From Chthonomonadaceae bacterium (GTDB lineage Bacteria; Armatimonadota; Chthonomonadetes; Chthonomonadales; Chthonomonadaceae), in the NCBI GenBank assembly GCA_014377395.1, contig JACMPS010000032.1:1-6590 (forward strand): a DNA stretch of 6,590 nt, written 5' to 3'. Positions 5,000-6,590 of the stretch are shown one piece after another (within the stretch, counting starts at the first letter, position 1; every line of letters starts with the position of its first letter). The position numbers were made by a program, and so were the translations under genes. The notes below the pieces were generated by a model. That model did no database searches, was not told the DNA's origin, and was given only the letters and a program-made list of their open reading frames with translations.

Positions 5000-6125
5000 C
5001 GCAAGCATCACCGACCCCACCAACGCCGCCATTCTCTCTGTCTCCGAAGACCGAATTCAGGGCTTTTTGCCCGATCCTTTCGGTGAAATCGCACAAATGA
5101 CCGAGATACCCGTCGAAACCGTCATCGCTCATATCCGTGCCATGCTCGAAGCCGGAACGATTCGCCGGGTTCGCCAAACACTCATGGCGACGAATCTTGC
5201 TCCCGGTGCTTTAGTCGCATGGCGCGTGCCGCAGGACAGACTCAACGCCGCCTTTGATTTTATGTATGAGCAAGACCCCTTTTCCGGTCACGTTGTCATT
5301 CGTTCGACGGATGCCGAAACGCCCGGTTCTGCGTATCGCCTCTGGACAACCCTGAAAGTTCCCGCCGGATATTCAATGGTCGAGCATTGCAACCTCCTCA
5401 AAGAAAAAACGGGAGCCGAAGAGTTTTTACTTCTGCCTGCGAAATGTCTTTTCGTGTTGGGCGTAGGACACATTCGCCGAAAAGAATTGGAGATTGGGTC
5501 GAAAGCCGACGCTCCCGCCGAAGTCCTCGACACAAACCTGGTGGAACTAACCGATCTCGAATGGCGAGTGCTGACCTCGCTCAAGCGAGAATTCGAGCCG
5601 CACGAACTTACCCGAAACCTCTGGGACGCACGGGCGGAAGAGGCAGGCGTCTCTCTCGAAACGTTTCTCGAAGTCTCAAAGGGTCTCAATGAGCAGCGCG
5701 TCATTGGGCGATTTTCGACGTTTCTGGAACACGTCAAAGCAACCGAAGGTGATATTCGCGTCACTCGCTACAATGCGCTTTTCCACTGGGCGGTTCCGGC
5801 GGGGAGCGAACTCAGAGGAGGGCAGGAAATTGGGCGTTTCCATATTATGACTCACGCATACTGGCGCGAAGGCGGACCTGAATTCAAGAACGTCAACTTG
5901 ATGGGCGTGGCTCACGGAACCGACAAAGATGTGCTACTCGCGCACAAAGCCGCTATGGATGCACATCTGGAGGCAATCGGAATTCCGGTTTCCTACACCA
6001 ATGTTTTCTGGGGCGGACGAAGCGAAATCAAGCCCTCGGAAATTTCCCCGGTTGCGTATCATCAGTTCCTCCTGGACATGGGAGTTGACCCCGCTCAGTT
6101 TAGAAAATCGAAAGCCTATGCTTGA
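4980..6125 (+). CDS. tandem AsnC/Lrp-fold protein resembling a fused AhbA-AhbB siroheme decarboxylase
   Basis: This 381-residue protein has two homologous halves. The first has a winged helix (about 13-65, ending AGTIRRVRQTL) and an AsnC-type effector domain (about 75-155, with HVVIR and LWTTLKVP). The second has another helical region (188-248, ending QRVIGRFSTF) and a second effector domain (263-350, with THAYWRE and NLMGVAHG). The pattern matches AhbA and AhbB, which decarboxylate siroheme to didecarboxysiroheme and are usually separate, related proteins. In the second half, H292, Y294 and R296 match the HxYxR motif of AhbB; in the first half, H104 and R108 remain but the Tyr is Val. No haem-pathway gene is nearby, so a regulatory role in an AsnC-like family is equally possible. 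An in-frame stop at 4950 supports the ATG at 4980. The 3' end overlaps nurA by 8 nt. Confidence 0.8.
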   Translation: MKVAEISASITDPTNAAILSVSEDRIQGFLPDPFGEIAQMTEIPVETVIAHIRAMLEAGTIRRVRQTLMATNLAPGALVAWRVPQDRLNAAFDFMYEQDPFSGHVVIRSTDAETPGSAYRLWTTLKVPAGYSMVEHCNLLKEKTGAEEFLLLPAKCLFVLGVGHIRRKELEIGSKADAPAEVLDTNLVELTDLEWRVLTSLKREFEPHELTRNLWDARAEEAGVSLETFLEVSKGLNEQRVIGRFSTFLEHVKATEGDIRVTRYNALFHWAVPAGSELRGGQEIGRFHIMTHAYWREGGPEFKNVNLMGVAHGTDKDVLLAHKAAMDAHLEAIGIPVSYTNVFWGGRSEIKPSEISPVAYHQFLLDMGVDPAQFRKSKAYA

Positions 6126-6590
6126 TTTCACGCAGATCGCCCGACAGATTCACGACTACACGCGCCAACAATCCGAAGCGCAAAGCCTTTTCCGTGAAGC
6201 CCTTCTGGAAGCGGGAAGACGCTTGCGAACGTCTCCCGTCGGGTGGGAAGAGACACGAAAAAAACTCGCGGATGCCAAGACCTCGTGGCTTCTCGCACAG
6301 TGGCTTGAGTGTCCCGATCTTGTTTATGCTCCCGATCAACGTCCCGAAACGCACACGGTTATCTCGGCAGACGGCTCACAAATCATTCCTGACCGCCATG
6401 ACATTGCCGACTGCTATGTGCTGAATATCGGCTCGATTGTGCTGCATTACGGCGAAAACGAACGCCCTTCCCTCTCTACTGCCGCGCAAATCTACGGGGT
6501 AGATGAGGAGATGCTGGAGGACGCCCCGGACGGAACCACGCATTTTTCCCTGCGCCGCCTCTCAATTCGGCGACTTCTGGCGGAATGTGA
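6118..6590 (+). CDS. nurA: NurA-family nuclease, N-terminal part, cut by the window edge
   Basis: The first 157 residues are visible and the frame is still open at the edge. NurA is a 5'-3' nuclease that works with the HerA helicase in DNA end resection in archaea and some bacteria. An N-terminal helical stretch (1-65) leads to the family hallmark at residues 81-111: ISADGSQI with D85 as the expected metal-binding Asp, then PDRHD and YVLNIGSIVLHYG. This spacing of an ADGS strand, a basic-acidic loop and a long beta strand is what NurA proteins show. The ATG lies within the end of the AhbA/B-like gene (8-nt overlap) with no strong Shine-Dalgarno, so translation is probably coupled to that gene. 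The second half with the remaining catalytic acidic residues, and any herA gene, lie outside the window. Confidence 0.82.
   Translation, partial: MLDFTQIARQIHDYTRQQSEAQSLFREALLEAGRRLRTSPVGWEETRKKLADAKTSWLLAQWLECPDLVYAPDQRPETHTVISADGSQIIPDRHDIADCYVLNIGSIVLHYGENERPSLSTAAQIYGVDEEMLEDAPDGTTHFSLRRLSIRRLLAEC

Noticed and set aside
4617..5177. Minus-strand open frame of 186 codons in the divergent region
   Set aside because: Its N-terminal part is antisense to the well-supported AhbA/B-like gene, and the rest covers the repeat segment. No domain or ribosome-binding site supports it.
6122..6424. Plus-strand frame overlapping the start of the nuclease gene
   Set aside because: It is a different frame from the NurA reading frame, which carries the ADGS hallmark and stays open to the window end.

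Overview
This window comes from a bacterial chromosome of moderate GC content. It has compact operons, canonical Shine-Dalgarno sites and a perfect sigma70-type promoter. I cannot name the organism from sequence alone. An ABC-2 exporter operon ending in a TPR protein, a fused siroheme-decarboxylase-like protein and a NurA-type nuclease, with 8-nt periodic intergenic repeats, suggest an under-sampled environmental phylum such as Armatimonadota or a relative. That is a low-confidence inference.

Left edge (1-366). The first 8 codons of a minus-strand gene lie at the edge, with a good ribosome-binding site. Next comes non-coding DNA carrying degenerate 8-nt periodic repeats, then a strong rho-independent terminator (298-340) that closes the operon to its right.

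Minus-strand operon (367-3860, read right to left). A TTGACA-17-TATAAT promoter (3832-3860) is followed by a leader of about 220 nt. Three tightly spaced genes follow: an ABC transporter ATPase (2664-3602), an ABC-2 permease with six predicted membrane segments (1894-2661) and a membrane-anchored TPR protein (367-1875). Gaps are 2 and 18 nt and each gene has its own Shine-Dalgarno site. The three probably form one exporter or envelope module, with the ATPase and permease making the transporter and the TPR protein acting outside the membrane. The substrate is unknown.

Middle (3861-4979). A stand-alone receiver-domain response regulator (3986-4408, minus, TTG start) lies upstream of the operon promoter. 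A 571-nt non-coding region separates it from the divergent genes on the right. This region is rich in structure: a hairpin with a T-tract on the minus strand, an 11-bp perfect inverted repeat bounding about 264 bp, a 21-bp tandem duplication, a series of short stem-loops and repeated GAAATTTC palindromes.

Right (4980-6590, plus strand). A 381-residue protein with two tandem AsnC/Lrp-type halves resembles a fusion of the siroheme decarboxylase subunits AhbA and AhbB. It appears to be expressed from a leaderless transcript. It overlaps by 8 nt the start of a NurA-family nuclease gene that runs off the right edge. The tight coupling of these two genes is the most unusual arrangement in the window.
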